56,389 nt of DNA from an uncultured Clostridia bacterium (GTDB lineage Bacteria; Bacillota; Clostridia; Saccharofermentanales; Saccharofermentanaceae), in assembly GCA_947165785.1 (NCBI GenBank), contig CAMVBS010000007.1, forward strand, positions 1-56,389. Direction: 5' to 3'. The position numbers were made by a program, and so were the translations under genes. Position 1 is the stretch's first letter, and each line of letters opens with the position of its first letter. The notes under the pieces were generated by a model. It did not search any database, was not told the origin of the DNA, and saw nothing but the letters and a program-made list of their open reading frames with translations. Of this stretch, positions 40,545 to 49,610 are shown one piece after another.

Positions 40545-42272
40545 TCAGACTACGAGCTTCTCTGCTTCGTCAGGAGGTAACGGACGTCCCCATACGAACC
40601 CTTGGATAAAATCGCAATTGTTAGTCTTTAGTGTCTCGATCTGGTCAGGAGATTCAACACCTTCGGAGATGACCTTGAGGTTAAGGATGTGACCGATCGA
40701 TATGATAGTCGATACATACTGTTTGGAAGACTCGCTGTCGTTCATTACATCGATAAATGACTTATCGATCTTAAGGATATCAGCAGGCAATATGTTGAGA
40801 TAACTTAGCGAAGAATAACCTGTTCCAAAGTCATCTATGGCGATCTTTATTCCCATATCCTTGATCTCTTGGATGCACTGGAGAGCTTTCTCGGCTGAGT
40901 CGATCATTATCGATTCAGTGATCTCGATCTCCAGGTGATCTGCAGGGACATTATGAGATTCGATGATGCTCTTTATGTCTTTAAGAAAATCGTTCTTCAT
41001 AAGGTGCCTTACTGATACATTGACACTTATGACAAGGTCGTTATCGCCTTTCTCGAGAAGTTTTTCCAGAAATTCCACTGCCAATGTAAATACCCGCAGA
41101 TCGATCTTATCGATAAGGCCCGTGTTTTCAGCAATTGGGATGAATTCAGCAGGACTTATGAAAGCACCGTCTGAATCACGCATTCGTGCGAGGGCCTCAA
41201 ATCCGCGAAGACTCTTATCCATGTCATACTGCGGCTGAAGGTAGAAAAATACGGTATTTGTATCAAGTGCAGTACGGATCTTGTCCTCGATCTCTTTGTT
41301 CTTTTTTACATCAAGATGTTCAGGTAAGAAGCGTACGGCGCTGTTTGTATTGTCTTTTCTCTTTGCCTCCTGCATGGCCGCATCGGCATATGCGATCATG
41401 ACTTTGTAATCCTCTGTATCTTTAGGAAACTCGGAATAACCGAAATATGCAGTGAGATAATAATCGCAATCATCGATAGTCATTTTCCTCTCGAGTTCGC
41501 TCTTATACATGGCTATCGTGTTATCGAGTTCACTTTGTGAATCATATTCGGCGATGATAAGAAGAAACTCGTCACCTGCTATACGGGCAATATAATCACT
41601 TGTCATTGTAGCCCATGTATCAGCTATTTTTCTCCACCTGGTTGCAAGCTCGATAAGGACCTTGTCGCCTGCGTTACGGCCCATTGTCTCATTGATGCTC
41701 TTGAAATTATGAAGGTTTATGGAAACAACAGTTATCTTATCTGTATCTTTGACAAGGTTCGAAAGGAGCTCATCAATTGCAAATCTGTTAGGAAGACCTG
41801 TGAGGTTATCTGTTACAGCCTGTCTTCTGATGCTTTGCTGATATTTGTTTATGCTGTTGTTCTTAACAAAGATTATCGTTATGGCGATGATCGTTACGAG
41901 GTTACCGAAAAGACCCGGAATACTGGTAAGATTTCCGATCTTAACGATCGTGATGATAAGCATAGGAAATTGCGTAGCCAGGATACCGAGCGACGTAAAG
42001 TATCCGACTTTGGAATATAAGACCACAAGAAATATGATGCAGATATTAGCTATTGAGGAAAAGATACCTACGAAAGCCGACAGCGGAACAGGAAGACCGA
42101 ACACAGCGATCGTGCCGCTGGATCTCGAAGCATTTACGACCAAAAATGAAGCGATAAAATATAAGGCTATAAAAAGGACAAAGAACCCCTTTGGAGTGTC
42201 TTGACCGTATGAGATATTCTTAAGCGCCAGGTCACGTTTCTTCCTGCCGCTCTTAAGCTTATCCTTATCCAT
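40545..42272 (-). CDS. Membrane GGDEF-EAL protein
   Basis: 575 residues from 42272, where GGGGGC lies 6 nt ahead. About four membrane helices at 30-150, then GGDEF (~155-320) with the variant AGDEF in IARIAGDEFLLI, and EAL (~330-570) with FEALARMRD, NVSVRHL, EITESIM, IDDFGTGYSS, ILKIDKSF, ISEGVE and QGFVWGRP. All EAL catalytic residues are kept, so phosphodiesterase activity is likely; the AGDEF variant may be an active or GTP-binding regulatory site. ATTGTA at 42336-42341 is its minus-strand -10 box. Confidence 0.88.
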   Translation of the reverse strand: MDKDKLKSGRKKRDLALKNISYGQDTPKGFFVLFIALYFIASFLVVNASRSSGTIAVFGLPVPLSAFVGIFSSIANICIIFLVVLYSKVGYFTSLGILATQFPMLIITIVKIGNLTSIPGLFGNLVTIIAITIIFVKNNSINKYQQSIRRQAVTDNLTGLPNRFAIDELLSNLVKDTDKITVVSINLHNFKSINETMGRNAGDKVLIELATRWRKIADTWATMTSDYIARIAGDEFLLIIAEYDSQSELDNTIAMYKSELERKMTIDDCDYYLTAYFGYSEFPKDTEDYKVMIAYADAAMQEAKRKDNTNSAVRFLPEHLDVKKNKEIEDKIRTALDTNTVFFYLQPQYDMDKSLRGFEALARMRDSDGAFISPAEFIPIAENTGLIDKIDLRVFTLAVEFLEKLLEKGDNDLVISVNVSVRHLMKNDFLKDIKSIIESHNVPADHLEIEITESIMIDSAEKALQCIQEIKDMGIKIAIDDFGTGYSSLSYLNILPADILKIDKSFIDVMNDSESSKQYVSTIISIGHILNLKVISEGVESPDQIETLKTNNCDFIQGFVWGRPLPPDEAEKLVV

Positions 42273-42495
42273 GATCTGCCCCCGTGCACACAAACACTAA
42301 CTTTTCCGTACACTTCATATACCATTGCCCTATTTGATTGTATCACAAAGATTTTTTACATTCTATTTGGAAGGCCCCCCAATACGTCATTGTTCAGAAA
42401 TATTTAACATTTGCCGTCCTTTGTTATTCTCGATGAAAGAAAAGGAAGTCTTATGATATCCTTTTTAGAGAGGTAGTCTTTCTTTGGAGATCGAT

Positions 42496-43089
42496 ATGCT
42501 AAAAAATGAACTGATAATCGATGCGATAAAATACATAACTGAGCTTTTCCGTGATAATTCGGACGGGCATGATACTGACCATTCCTTGCGTGTCTATCGT
42601 AATGCGATGAAGATCGCAGAAGGGGAGAATGATCCTGACATCCGTGTTGTAGCGCTTGCTTCGCTCCTTCATGACGCGGATGATCATAAACTCTTTGATA
42701 CAAAGGATAATGAGAACGCCAGAAGATTTTTGAGGGAGCATGAGATAGCTGATGACACGATCGAACAGATCTGTGAAGTGATCAACTGTGTATCTTTCAG
42801 TAAGAATCGCGGCATTGCTCCAAAGACCCTTGAAGGCAAGATCGTTCAGGATGCCGACAGGCTCGATGCTCTTGGAGCGATAGGTATTGCGAGGACATAT
42901 GCTTATGGCGGAAGTCACGGCCGCTCCATCGATATGTCTAATCAGCATTTTTACGATAAGCTTCTGCTCTTAAAAGATGAGATGAATACGAAGACCGGCA
43001 AGCAGATGGCGCTAAAGCGTCACAGGTTCATCGAGGATTTCATTATGGAATTCAAAGAAGAAACAGGCAGTATCGGTATCTCAAAGTGA
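42496..43089 (+). CDS. HD-domain phosphohydrolase
   Basis: About 197 residues. HD-type metal ligands: GHDTDHSLRV (His), LASLLHDADDHK (HD) and VQDADRLDALGAIGIART (Asp). This is the form that hydrolyses nucleotides or related phosphates. GGAG precedes ATG 42496. It leads a run of nucleotide-type genes: P-loop, NT5C and histidine phosphatase. Confidence 0.85.
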   Translation: MLKNELIIDAIKYITELFRDNSDGHDTDHSLRVYRNAMKIAEGENDPDIRVVALASLLHDADDHKLFDTKDNENARRFLREHEIADDTIEQICEVINCVSFSKNRGIAPKTLEGKIVQDADRLDALGAIGIARTYAYGGSHGRSIDMSNQHFYDKLLLLKDEMNTKTGKQMALKRHRFIEDFIMEFKEETGSIGISK

Positions 43090-43124
43090 TATAATATCTG
43101 ACATAAAAGAACTCGAGGAGATAT

Positions 43125-43628
43125 ATGGAGGCGATAATTCTTAACGGACCGATGGGAGTCGGTAAGACAACTGTCGGAAACATCCTTGCCGAGCGGCTTC
43201 CCGGAACCGCCTTTATTGACGGTGACTGGTGCATGGATCTGCATCCCTTTGTCGGAAACGATGCGACAAGGGCCATGGCGGCAGATAATATCCTTCATAT
43301 GGCCGGTAACTATATGGCGTGTCCTCATTGTAAGGGGATAATCATCGTCTGGCTGATAGACGTCGATAACGTTTTCGAGAGGCTTAAAAAGGGACTTTCA
43401 GATCTCGGCCTTAAGGTAAAGACCGTCACTTTGGTATGCGCTCAGGAGCAATTACGAAAGCAGTGGCAGGAAGATACCGTATGTCCCTGGAGAACGGATG
43501 ATCTTTTGGAAGTAAGTTTAAGATCTTTGCCTTTTTTTCTCGAAAAAGCCGATCAGATAGACATTACGGGGTTAACTTCCCAAGAAGCCGCAGATAAGAT
43601 CATAAAGGAGAAAAATCTATCATGGTAA
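43125..43628 (+). CDS. P-loop kinase-like NTPase
   Basis: 167 residues. Walker A GPMGVGKTT stands at residues 8-16. FIDGDWCMDLHPF and IIIVWLIDVDNVFERL follow. It resembles shikimate or gluconate kinase-type enzymes; the substrate is unknown. The stop overlaps the next start by 7 nt. A TTTTCGAGA copy falls in the codons for Val-Phe-Glu. Confidence 0.75.
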   Translation: MEAIILNGPMGVGKTTVGNILAERLPGTAFIDGDWCMDLHPFVGNDATRAMAADNILHMAGNYMACPHCKGIIIVWLIDVDNVFERLKKGLSDLGLKVKTVTLVCAQEQLRKQWQEDTVCPWRTDDLLEVSLRSLPFFLEKADQIDITGLTSQEAADKIIKEKNLSW

Positions 43629-44170
43629 TACTTACTGATGCCGACGGAGTACTCGAAGATCTTACTCAGGCCTGGGTAGAACTCATAAATGAGAAATACG
43701 GTACTTCCGTAAGATATGAGAATGTCAGGGATTGGGACATGTGCAAGTCTTTTCCGGAACTTACCAGAGAACAGGTATACGGAACCGAACTTGATGATGA
43801 ACTGTATGACAGGATGGGACCAATGGAAGGTGCACCTGAATGCATCAAAAGGCTCATCGATAACGGCCATGAGGTCTATGTGGTAACCAACACTCCGTAT
43901 CAGGTCATAAATGCGAAGGTCGAGAAGGTCATCTTCAGATATTTTCCGTATCTTACCTGGAAGAACATCATCGTGACATCCAATAAGAAATTGATCAAAG
44001 GTGATGTCCTTATCGATGACGGCATTCATAATCTCATCGGGGGCGAATATAAGAAGATCCTTTTCACGGCACCTTATAATGAAGACTTTGATGCCGCAGG
44101 CAATGGTATGACAAGAGTCAGCGATTGGAAGGATATAGAGAAGGTATTCGAAGAAATGGGTGCATTTTAA
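43622..44170 (+). CDS. 5'-nucleotidase, NT5C type (HAD)
   Basis: 182 residues. LTDADGVLEDL is HAD motif I with two Asp, VYVVTNTPYQ motif II, and DVLIDDGIHNLIGG motif IV, matching the NT5C (deoxy-5'-nucleotidase) family, which dephosphorylates (deoxy)nucleoside monophosphates. It overlaps the P-loop gene by 7 nt and precedes the histidine phosphatase by 20 nt, so the four genes are one operon. Confidence 0.82.
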   Translation: MVILTDADGVLEDLTQAWVELINEKYGTSVRYENVRDWDMCKSFPELTREQVYGTELDDELYDRMGPMEGAPECIKRLIDNGHEVYVVTNTPYQVINAKVEKVIFRYFPYLTWKNIIVTSNKKLIKGDVLIDDGIHNLIGGEYKKILFTAPYNEDFDAAGNGMTRVSDWKDIEKVFEEMGAF

Positions 44171-44190
44171 GAACAGCAGGAGTTAGAGAT

Positions 44191-44883
44191 ATGAGGATTA
44201 TTTTTGTAAGACACGGAGAACCTGATTATGAGCATGACTGCCTTACCGATAACGGCAAGGTGCAGGCTCTCTCAACAGCAGAAAAACTTAAGGACGAGAC
44301 AATAAGTGCCATCTATTCTTCTCCGCTCGGAAGGGCCAAGATCACGGCTTCCTATACTGCAAAAGAGCAGGATGTTCCGGTTCAGGTACTTGATTTCATG
44401 CATGAGATCGACTGGGGCAGTAAGAGCGGCGGGATGCTTGAATATGACGGTCACCCGTGGACTCTTGCGTATCAGCTCCTGACGGAAGAACCCGGATATA
44501 TCGGAAGTGACGATTGGAAGGATCACGGTTATTTCAAGGATAATCTGTGCACTGACTACTACGATAAGATCGCTTCCGGGTTTGATGAGCTCCTGGAAGG
44601 ATACGGACTTAAAAGGGAGGGGAAGCTCTATCGCTGTATAAAAGAGTGCAACGATACTATCGCTGTTTTTGCTCATGGAGGATCAGGAGCATTTGTCCTG
44701 TCTCATCTTTTCAGTCTGCCGCTTCCGTTCGTGCTTACATCGCTTCCTTTTGGTGTGTGCTCCATTACTACGGTAGATATGTCCGTTGTTAATGAAGACA
44801 TGATCCTTCCAAGGTTTGAATGTTTTAATGACATGAGTCATTTGGGACAGGTGAGAAAAGAGGGCCTCAGGTTCGGCAAGTAA
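44191..44883 (+). CDS. Histidine phosphatase family protein
   Basis: About 230 residues. IIFVRHGEPDYEHD supplies the catalytic RHG, YSSPLGRAKITASYTA the second-arginine block and FAHGGSGAFV the second His. Members include broad phosphatases and cofactor-independent phosphoglycerate mutase relatives. GGAGTTAGAGAT precedes ATG 44191; the frame opens further upstream inside NT5C. Confidence 0.85.
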   Translation: MRIIFVRHGEPDYEHDCLTDNGKVQALSTAEKLKDETISAIYSSPLGRAKITASYTAKEQDVPVQVLDFMHEIDWGSKSGGMLEYDGHPWTLAYQLLTEEPGYIGSDDWKDHGYFKDNLCTDYYDKIASGFDELLEGYGLKREGKLYRCIKECNDTIAVFAHGGSGAFVLSHLFSLPLPFVLTSLPFGVCSITTVDMSVVNEDMILPRFECFNDMSHLGQVRKEGLRFGK

Positions 44884-44950
44884 GACTATTGGAACTTAAT
44901 TCGTTTTTGCTATAAAATCAACTTAAAGTAACTAGAGAAAGAGGTTTCTT

Positions 44951-45340
44951 ATGGAAGGTTTTACTTATGATGATCTCAGAAAATGGATCGATGAAGCACT
45001 GGATCAGGGGATTCCTGAAGGTGTAGTAGCGCTTAATTTCAATCTCTATGATGATGAAGAAGGGGACTGGTCTTCAGATGTTATCGGTGCATCGAGCTTT
45101 GATATGAATAATGATGACTGGGCGTGTGATGAGGTAACTGATTTCGGAACCAGGGAAGAACCTTTTTCATGGCATGACGGTGATAAGGACTGGGAAGAGA
45201 TCTTACAGGAATTCAAGGATTATATTGGAAGATATCTTATTGAAGGAAAGCATGCCGAGAAACTTAAGGAATACAAAGCGATAGGTGTAGGATTTGTAGA
45301 CGGGGAGATAGAACTCTTCGTTCCGAACGATCAGGAGTGA
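44951..45340 (+). CDS. Acidic protein of unknown function
   Basis: 129 residues, strongly acidic. It includes VVALNFNLYDDEEGDWSSDV, DDWACDEVTDFGTREEPFSW and GVGFVDGEIELFV. AAAGAGG stands 7 nt before the ATG. No motif yields a function. It follows the histidine phosphatase by 67 nt and precedes a bidirectional terminator. Confidence 0.72.
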   Translation: MEGFTYDDLRKWIDEALDQGIPEGVVALNFNLYDDEEGDWSSDVIGASSFDMNNDDWACDEVTDFGTREEPFSWHDGDKDWEEILQEFKDYIGRYLIEGKHAEKLKEYKAIGVGFVDGEIELFVPNDQE

Positions 45341-45362
45341 TCGATATCAAATGCATAATAAA

Positions 45363-45397
45363 GGGGGACCTCACTTGGAAGTGAGATCCCCCGTTTT
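45363..45397. terminator. Bidirectional terminator
   Basis: 14-bp stem GGGGGACCTCACTT / AAGTGAGATCCCCC with one mismatch, 2-nt loop; G(T)4 follows and AAA precedes. It separates convergent genes. Confidence 0.8.
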
Positions 45398-45420
45398 GTT
45401 ATCGGTAATTATTCTAACGA

Positions 45421-46683
45421 TCAATCTGTAAAGGAAGGAGCAGGGATCGTATCAGATGCTGTCTCCTCAGGAGTTGTGATCGTAGGATTCGGGAATTCGA
45501 AAGAAGAGGAAGCCTGAACGAGCTTAGCCTTCTCAGCAGCAAGTTCCTCAGCCTTACGAAGTTCTTCGGCAGCAGCAGCGGCAGCGGCCTTAGCTTCTTC
45601 CTCAGCCTTACGAGCGGCAGCGAGAGCTTCTTCAGCTCTCTTAGCAGCAGCGTCAGCCTTTTCCTTAGCCTTGGCAGCAGCGATCTTTGCAGCTTCTTCA
45701 GCTTTCTCTGCAGCGATCCTCTCGTCTTCTTCGATCTTCATCTTATTGGCTTTCTCGTAAAGCTCTTCAGCCTGCTTTGTTGCAAGTTGAGCTTCCTCGA
45801 GTTTCTTTGCAGTGCTCTCTACGAGCTCTTCAGCCAATACAGCAGCATTCTTTGCTTCCGTCTCGGAATCCTCAGCTGCTTTTCTTGCTTTTTCTTCAGC
45901 TCTCTTAAGAGAAAGCTTAGCATCCTGCTCTGTCTTCTTCTGAGAAGCAAGAGCCATAGCTTTTTCAGCCTTCTCGGCTGCGAGCTTAGCTGCTTCAGCG
46001 GCCTTGTTAGACTCAGCCTGTGCTTCTTCAGCAGCCTTAAGTGCCGTGTTGTACTCTTCTTCAGCAAGGGAAGCAGCCTTATTAGCTTCTTCCTCAGCCT
46101 TGATAGCTGCTTCGCGTGCTTCACCGGATTTGATAACGGCGAGTCTTGCTTCTTCAGCCTTGGCAGCAGCGCTCTCTGCATCTTTGACAGCGCGGCTCTC
46201 ACGGAACTTAGCCTGATTAAATTCGTACTTAGCTTTATCAGCTGCAACACTTGCTGCGGACTTTCCTCTGCCCGGAACGAATTTAGGTTCTGCACTTGCC
46301 TCTGCTACAGGTTTCTTCTCTGCTGCAGTCTCAGTGTTCTCACGCTGATCGGCAAGATACTGTGCGCGGTTGATGGATAGTGCCGGCGGTCTCTTGATAG
46401 GAGCCTTCAAACCATTATTGCTGGTGTTGTTGTTCTTGTCATTGTCATTGGAAGATTTACGTGATTCTTCCATTGCCTTACGAGCTTCGATCTGAGCCTT
46501 AGCAGCTGCAGCGCGCTCTCTAGCATAGTTGGCGGTATCGATGCTTGAAACCATCCTGTCTTTTGGAGATGAAGTATTCCCCTTAATACTTCCGGTGTTA
46601 GCGCCTGCCATTGACAACTCAAGACTTGGGGCCCCAATCCCCCCGTCTATCTTGTTCTTAATAACATCCAAAATATGAGCCAT
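45421..46683 (-). CDS. Long Ala/Glu/Lys coiled-coil protein
   Basis: 420 residues. The first ~100 are low-complexity (MAHILDVIKNKIDGGIGAPS, then Ser/Asn-rich), after which ~270 residues are almost wholly Ala, Glu and Lys in an unbroken coiled coil (AAEKAEEAAKIAAAKAKEKA and many variants). No signal peptide, membrane segment or enzymatic motif. The structure could be a filament or spacer rod. A TTGAAA-16-TATAAT promoter lies upstream. The antisense frame also appears open for ~200 codons, an artefact of the repeated codons. Confidence 0.75.
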   Translation of the reverse strand: MAHILDVIKNKIDGGIGAPSLELSMAGANTGSIKGNTSSPKDRMVSSIDTANYARERAAAAKAQIEARKAMEESRKSSNDNDKNNNTSNNGLKAPIKRPPALSINRAQYLADQRENTETAAEKKPVAEASAEPKFVPGRGKSAASVAADKAKYEFNQAKFRESRAVKDAESAAAKAEEARLAVIKSGEAREAAIKAEEEANKAASLAEEEYNTALKAAEEAQAESNKAAEAAKLAAEKAEKAMALASQKKTEQDAKLSLKRAEEKARKAAEDSETEAKNAAVLAEELVESTAKKLEEAQLATKQAEELYEKANKMKIEEDERIAAEKAEEAAKIAAAKAKEKADAAAKRAEEALAAARKAEEEAKAAAAAAAEELRKAEELAAEKAKLVQASSSFEFPNPTITTPEETASDTIPAPSFTD

Positions 46684-46729
46684 GAATATCACCCTACTTA
46701 CTTAAAAGTCAAAACGTGCTGATAAGTAA

Positions 46730-46757
46730 ATTATATATTGTTAACATAATATTTCAA
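46730..46757 (-). promoter_or_regulatory. Promoter of the coiled-coil gene
   Basis: On the minus strand TTGAAA, a 16-nt spacer and TATAAT. The rest of 46684-46991 is without a gene and is AT-rich; it also holds TTTTTCGAGAGT (46927-46938) before pepT with a TAGAATACT -10-like stretch. Confidence 0.7.
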
Positions 46758-46991
46758 GTATGTTTCTAAATTGTGAATGACCACAGAGTCATAAAAAGTG
46801 CGTAAATTTGACAAGAAAATTTGAGCCTCGGCCGACTTAATCGCGCTTTTATGAGAGAACTAAAAAAATCATAAGAAAATTAGGACGGTCTTTCCGTGAG
46901 AATACGGTTTTCGAACGAAATTTATGTTTTTCGAGAGTAAAGAAGTAGAATACTATGAGAAAAGACAATAACAGAAATCGAGGTATGGATC

Positions 46992-48176
46992 ATGGATCTG
47001 CAAAATGCATGTAAAGAACGCTTTTTAAGGTATGTTAAGGTAGATACTGCTTCCGATGAGAATTCAGGAACTCATCCGAGTACAAAGGGACAGTTCGATC
47101 TGGCGCATATGCTTGTTGATGAACTTAAAAAACTCGGCGCAGACGATATCTTTTTCGATGAAGAGCATTGCTATATATATGCCGTGATAAAGGGAAGAGA
47201 GGATCTTCCTAAGATCGGATTTATATCTCATATGGATACTTCGCCTGATGCGTCAGGCAGGGGAATAAAGCCTCAGATCCATGAGAACTATGACGGTGGG
47301 GACCTCGGACACATAAAAGTCGATGAGTTTCCGGAGCTTAATCTGTACATCGGTCAGACACTGATCACTTCAGACGGAAGTACGCTTTTGGGCTCTGATG
47401 ACAAATCAGGTATAGCAGAGATCATGACCATGGTCGAATACTATATGACTGAAAGATCTGAGGAACATGGAGATATCCTTGTGGCATTTACTCCTGATGA
47501 AGAGATCGGGGAAGGGACCATGTTCTTTGATCTGGATAAGTTTAAGGCCGATTTTGCATATACCGTTGACGGCGGTATCCTGGGGGAACTTTCATACGAG
47601 AATTTCAATGCGGCCTCTGCGATCATTACCATAAACGGTAAGAGCGTTCACCCGGGCGAAGCATACGGCAAGATGGTAAATGCATTGAGGGTTGCGGGAA
47701 GGATAGATTCTCAGATACCTTCTGACATGCGTCCTGAGGTGACGAGAGAAAGAGAAGGATTCTTTCATCTGACGGATATTACGGGTGACAACACTAAAGC
47801 AGTGATGAAATATATCATCCGTGATCATGACATGGAAAAGTTCGAACAGAAAAAAGAACTCATGCGTAAGGTGTGCAGTGATAACGGAGCATATGTGGAC
47901 ATCAAGGATACCTATTACAACATGCTCTCGAAGATAAAGCCGCATATGCATATTGTCGAGCGGGCTAAGGATGCAATGAAGAAAGTTGGGGTCGAACCTT
48001 TGATCTTTCCGATAAGAGGAGGGACTGACGGAGCGATGCTCTCGTTTAAGGGACTTCCATGTCCGAATATATGCGCGGGCGGTCATAATTTCCACGGCGA
48101 ATACGAATTTGTCAGTGTTCAGGCAATGGGAAAGATCGTGCAGATACTTATAGAGATAGCCGGAAATAAAAAGTGA
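46992..48176 (+). CDS. pepT: Peptidase T (tripeptide aminopeptidase)
   Basis: 394 residues of M20 type. GFISHMDTSPD holds the first zinc ligand pair (H-x-D), LLGSDDKSGIAEIMTMVEYY the bridging Asp, TPDEEIGEGT the catalytic Glu-Glu and YTVDGGILGELSYENFNAA the His/Asp region; FHLTDITGD and AGGHNFHGEYEFV complete it. PepT clips the first residue from tripeptides in the cytosol. GAGG lies a few bases before ATG 46992. Its closest partner is the following PARG-like gene. Confidence 0.92.
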   Translation: MDLQNACKERFLRYVKVDTASDENSGTHPSTKGQFDLAHMLVDELKKLGADDIFFDEEHCYIYAVIKGREDLPKIGFISHMDTSPDASGRGIKPQIHENYDGGDLGHIKVDEFPELNLYIGQTLITSDGSTLLGSDDKSGIAEIMTMVEYYMTERSEEHGDILVAFTPDEEIGEGTMFFDLDKFKADFAYTVDGGILGELSYENFNAASAIITINGKSVHPGEAYGKMVNALRVAGRIDSQIPSDMRPEVTREREGFFHLTDITGDNTKAVMKYIIRDHDMEKFEQKKELMRKVCSDNGAYVDIKDTYYNMLSKIKPHMHIVERAKDAMKKVGVEPLIFPIRGGTDGAMLSFKGLPCPNICAGGHNFHGEYEFVSVQAMGKIVQILIEIAGNKK

Positions 48177-48275
48177 GTTTAAGTCGAAACAGGTGCTTTT
48201 TTGCCCTGACTCCCGTATAATGTAAAAGGATAGAACGAAGAAGCGTGATGCATGAATTGACCAAGGGAGGTCTTT

Positions 48276-49115
48276 ATGTCTACACCTCAGGAAAGAATAG
48301 AAGTCTTTAACGATACGATCGATTGGATCAACAGCGATCCTGACCTTTCAGCCTCGATCCCGATTGCAAAGAATCATACTGCTGTTTATTTTGCTGACCA
48401 GTATCCTCATTATATCTCCAGAGATATTCAGGATACGAAGGTCTACGTAACAGGCAACAGGAGCTTTGAAGCAGCGATGAAGCTTCATAAGGAAAATCCG
48501 ACAGCAAAGATCGCGGTCATGAACTTTGCGAATTCCATTACGCCGGGCGGAGGGGTAAAGAACGGAAGTAATGCCCAGGAGGAGGCTCTTTGCAGGATCT
48601 CCACCTTGTATCCGCTTCTTTATCGCCATTACCTCGAAGATAATTTCTACAGTTATCACAGGAAGAAGAAGTCGCCTCGTGCAAGTGACTCGCTTATCTA
48701 TACTTCAGGAGTCATCATTTGTAAGAGTGATGAAGATCATCCAAAGAGGCTCCCGAAGGAAGAGTGGGTCAGTGTGGATGTCATAACGGTTGCAGCTCCG
48801 GACCTTCGGGATCAGCCGAATGTCCACTTTGATCTGATAGGCGGCGGAACTGATATGACTGATGCCGAGCAGTTCGGTTACCACGTTAAAAGAGCGATCC
48901 ATATCCTTACATGCGCAGCGGCTGAGGGAGCTGATATACTGGTCCTCGGAGCGTTCGGATGCGGAGCCTTCAGGAATAATCCGGAGGTGGTTGCCAAAGC
49001 TTATAAGGTTGCTTTGGAGGTATTCCCGAATGTGTTCAGTAAAGTGGAGTTTGCAGTTTATCGTCCTGCTTCGGGAAGTGTAAACTACGATATCTTTAAG
49101 AAGATCCTCGGTTGA
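48276..49115 (+). CDS. Microbial PARG-like ADP-ribose glycohydrolase (TIGR02452 type)
   Basis: 279 residues. The PARG signature is complete: GGG at 91-93, then QEE at 101-103, read as MNFANSITPGGG and NAQEEALC. VLGAFGCGAFRNNPEVVAKAY is the macrodomain diphosphate loop. Enzymes of this type remove poly- or mono-ADP-ribose from proteins or nucleic acids. AGGGAGG stands before the ATG. No toxin or ADP-ribosyltransferase is adjacent. A bidirectional terminator follows. Confidence 0.88.
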   Translation: MSTPQERIEVFNDTIDWINSDPDLSASIPIAKNHTAVYFADQYPHYISRDIQDTKVYVTGNRSFEAAMKLHKENPTAKIAVMNFANSITPGGGVKNGSNAQEEALCRISTLYPLLYRHYLEDNFYSYHRKKKSPRASDSLIYTSGVIICKSDEDHPKRLPKEEWVSVDVITVAAPDLRDQPNVHFDLIGGGTDMTDAEQFGYHVKRAIHILTCAAAEGADILVLGAFGCGAFRNNPEVVAKAYKVALEVFPNVFSKVEFAVYRPASGSVNYDIFKKILG

Positions 49116-49136
49116 CGGATATTATTGAGCAAAACT

Positions 49137-49166
49137 AAAACAGCGGCCTTATTGACCGCTGTTTTT
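49137..49166. terminator. Bidirectional terminator
   Basis: Stem AAAACAGCGG / CCGCTGTTTT, 9-nt loop; T-run after. The right end overlaps the cupin stop. Confidence 0.8.
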
Positions 49167-49494
49167 ATTTATAAGCTACTACTGTAAGCATCACCAGATC
49201 GGTATCTCCGGTATTCTTGATGCTGTGTTCCGAATCCTTCGGACAGATATGACAGATGCCTTCGTGAAGTTCTTCTTCAACTCCGTCACATATCGCAACA
49301 CCCGTTCCGGATAAAACGTAGTTAACATCTACACTTGCAACCTGCTTATGAGGACCGATCGATCCTCCCGGGTGAATCCTTGTCGGAACGACCTTAGCTT
49401 CAGGACTCGAAAACATCCTGACTGCCATGGTTCCTTCACCGCAGTTTTGACAATCTATCGTATATTCTCTGATCTCATTAAAGTCGATACGCAT
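49165..49494 (-). CDS. Small cupin-domain protein
   Basis: 109 residues. RIHPGGSIGPHKQVASVDVNYVLSGTG gives the first cupin motif (G-x5-H-x-H-x3,4-E-x6-G, with Q replacing one ligand), and PKDSEHSIKNTG the second. Single-domain cupins bind a metal and may be enzymes or sensors. It opens with MRIDFNEIREYTIDC. The ribosome site is a run of eight G. A TTGACC-17-TAACAT promoter lies upstream. Confidence 0.78.
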   Translation of the reverse strand: MRIDFNEIREYTIDCQNCGEGTMAVRMFSSPEAKVVPTRIHPGGSIGPHKQVASVDVNYVLSGTGVAICDGVEEELHEGICHICPKDSEHSIKNTGDTDLVMLTVVAYK

Positions 49495-49498
49495 AACG

Positions 49499-49506
49499 CC
49501 CCCCCC
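49499..49506 (-). repeat. G8 homopolymer at the cupin ribosome site
   Basis: Eight consecutive C on the plus strand (G on the coding strand), 4 nt before the ATG. Slippage here would change the Shine-Dalgarno strength or spacing. Confidence 0.6.
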
Positions 49507-49525
49507 GTAATGCTTGATTTCCCCT

Positions 49526-49554
49526 ATGTTATCGCATTATGTTCATTTGGTCAA
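49526..49554 (-). promoter_or_regulatory. Promoter of the cupin gene
   Basis: Minus strand TTGACC, 17-nt spacer, TAACAT. Two mismatches to consensus. It is the only promoter before the cupin. Confidence 0.65.
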
Positions 49555-49610
49555 AATGCTTATCGAAAATGTCAGATGAATGTAATACGGAATGCTTTGT
49601 CTTAAGATAC

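Noticed and set aside
7397..43380. TTTTCGAGA copies inside genes as regulatory sites
   Set aside because: Several are explained by Phe-Glu (TTC GAG) codons, so only the non-coding copies were used as evidence.
45787..46380. Plus-strand frame (197 codons) across the coiled-coil gene
   Set aside because: A product of the GC-patterned Ala/Glu codons on the other strand. Leu/Cys/Ser-rich low-complexity text without a ribosome site.
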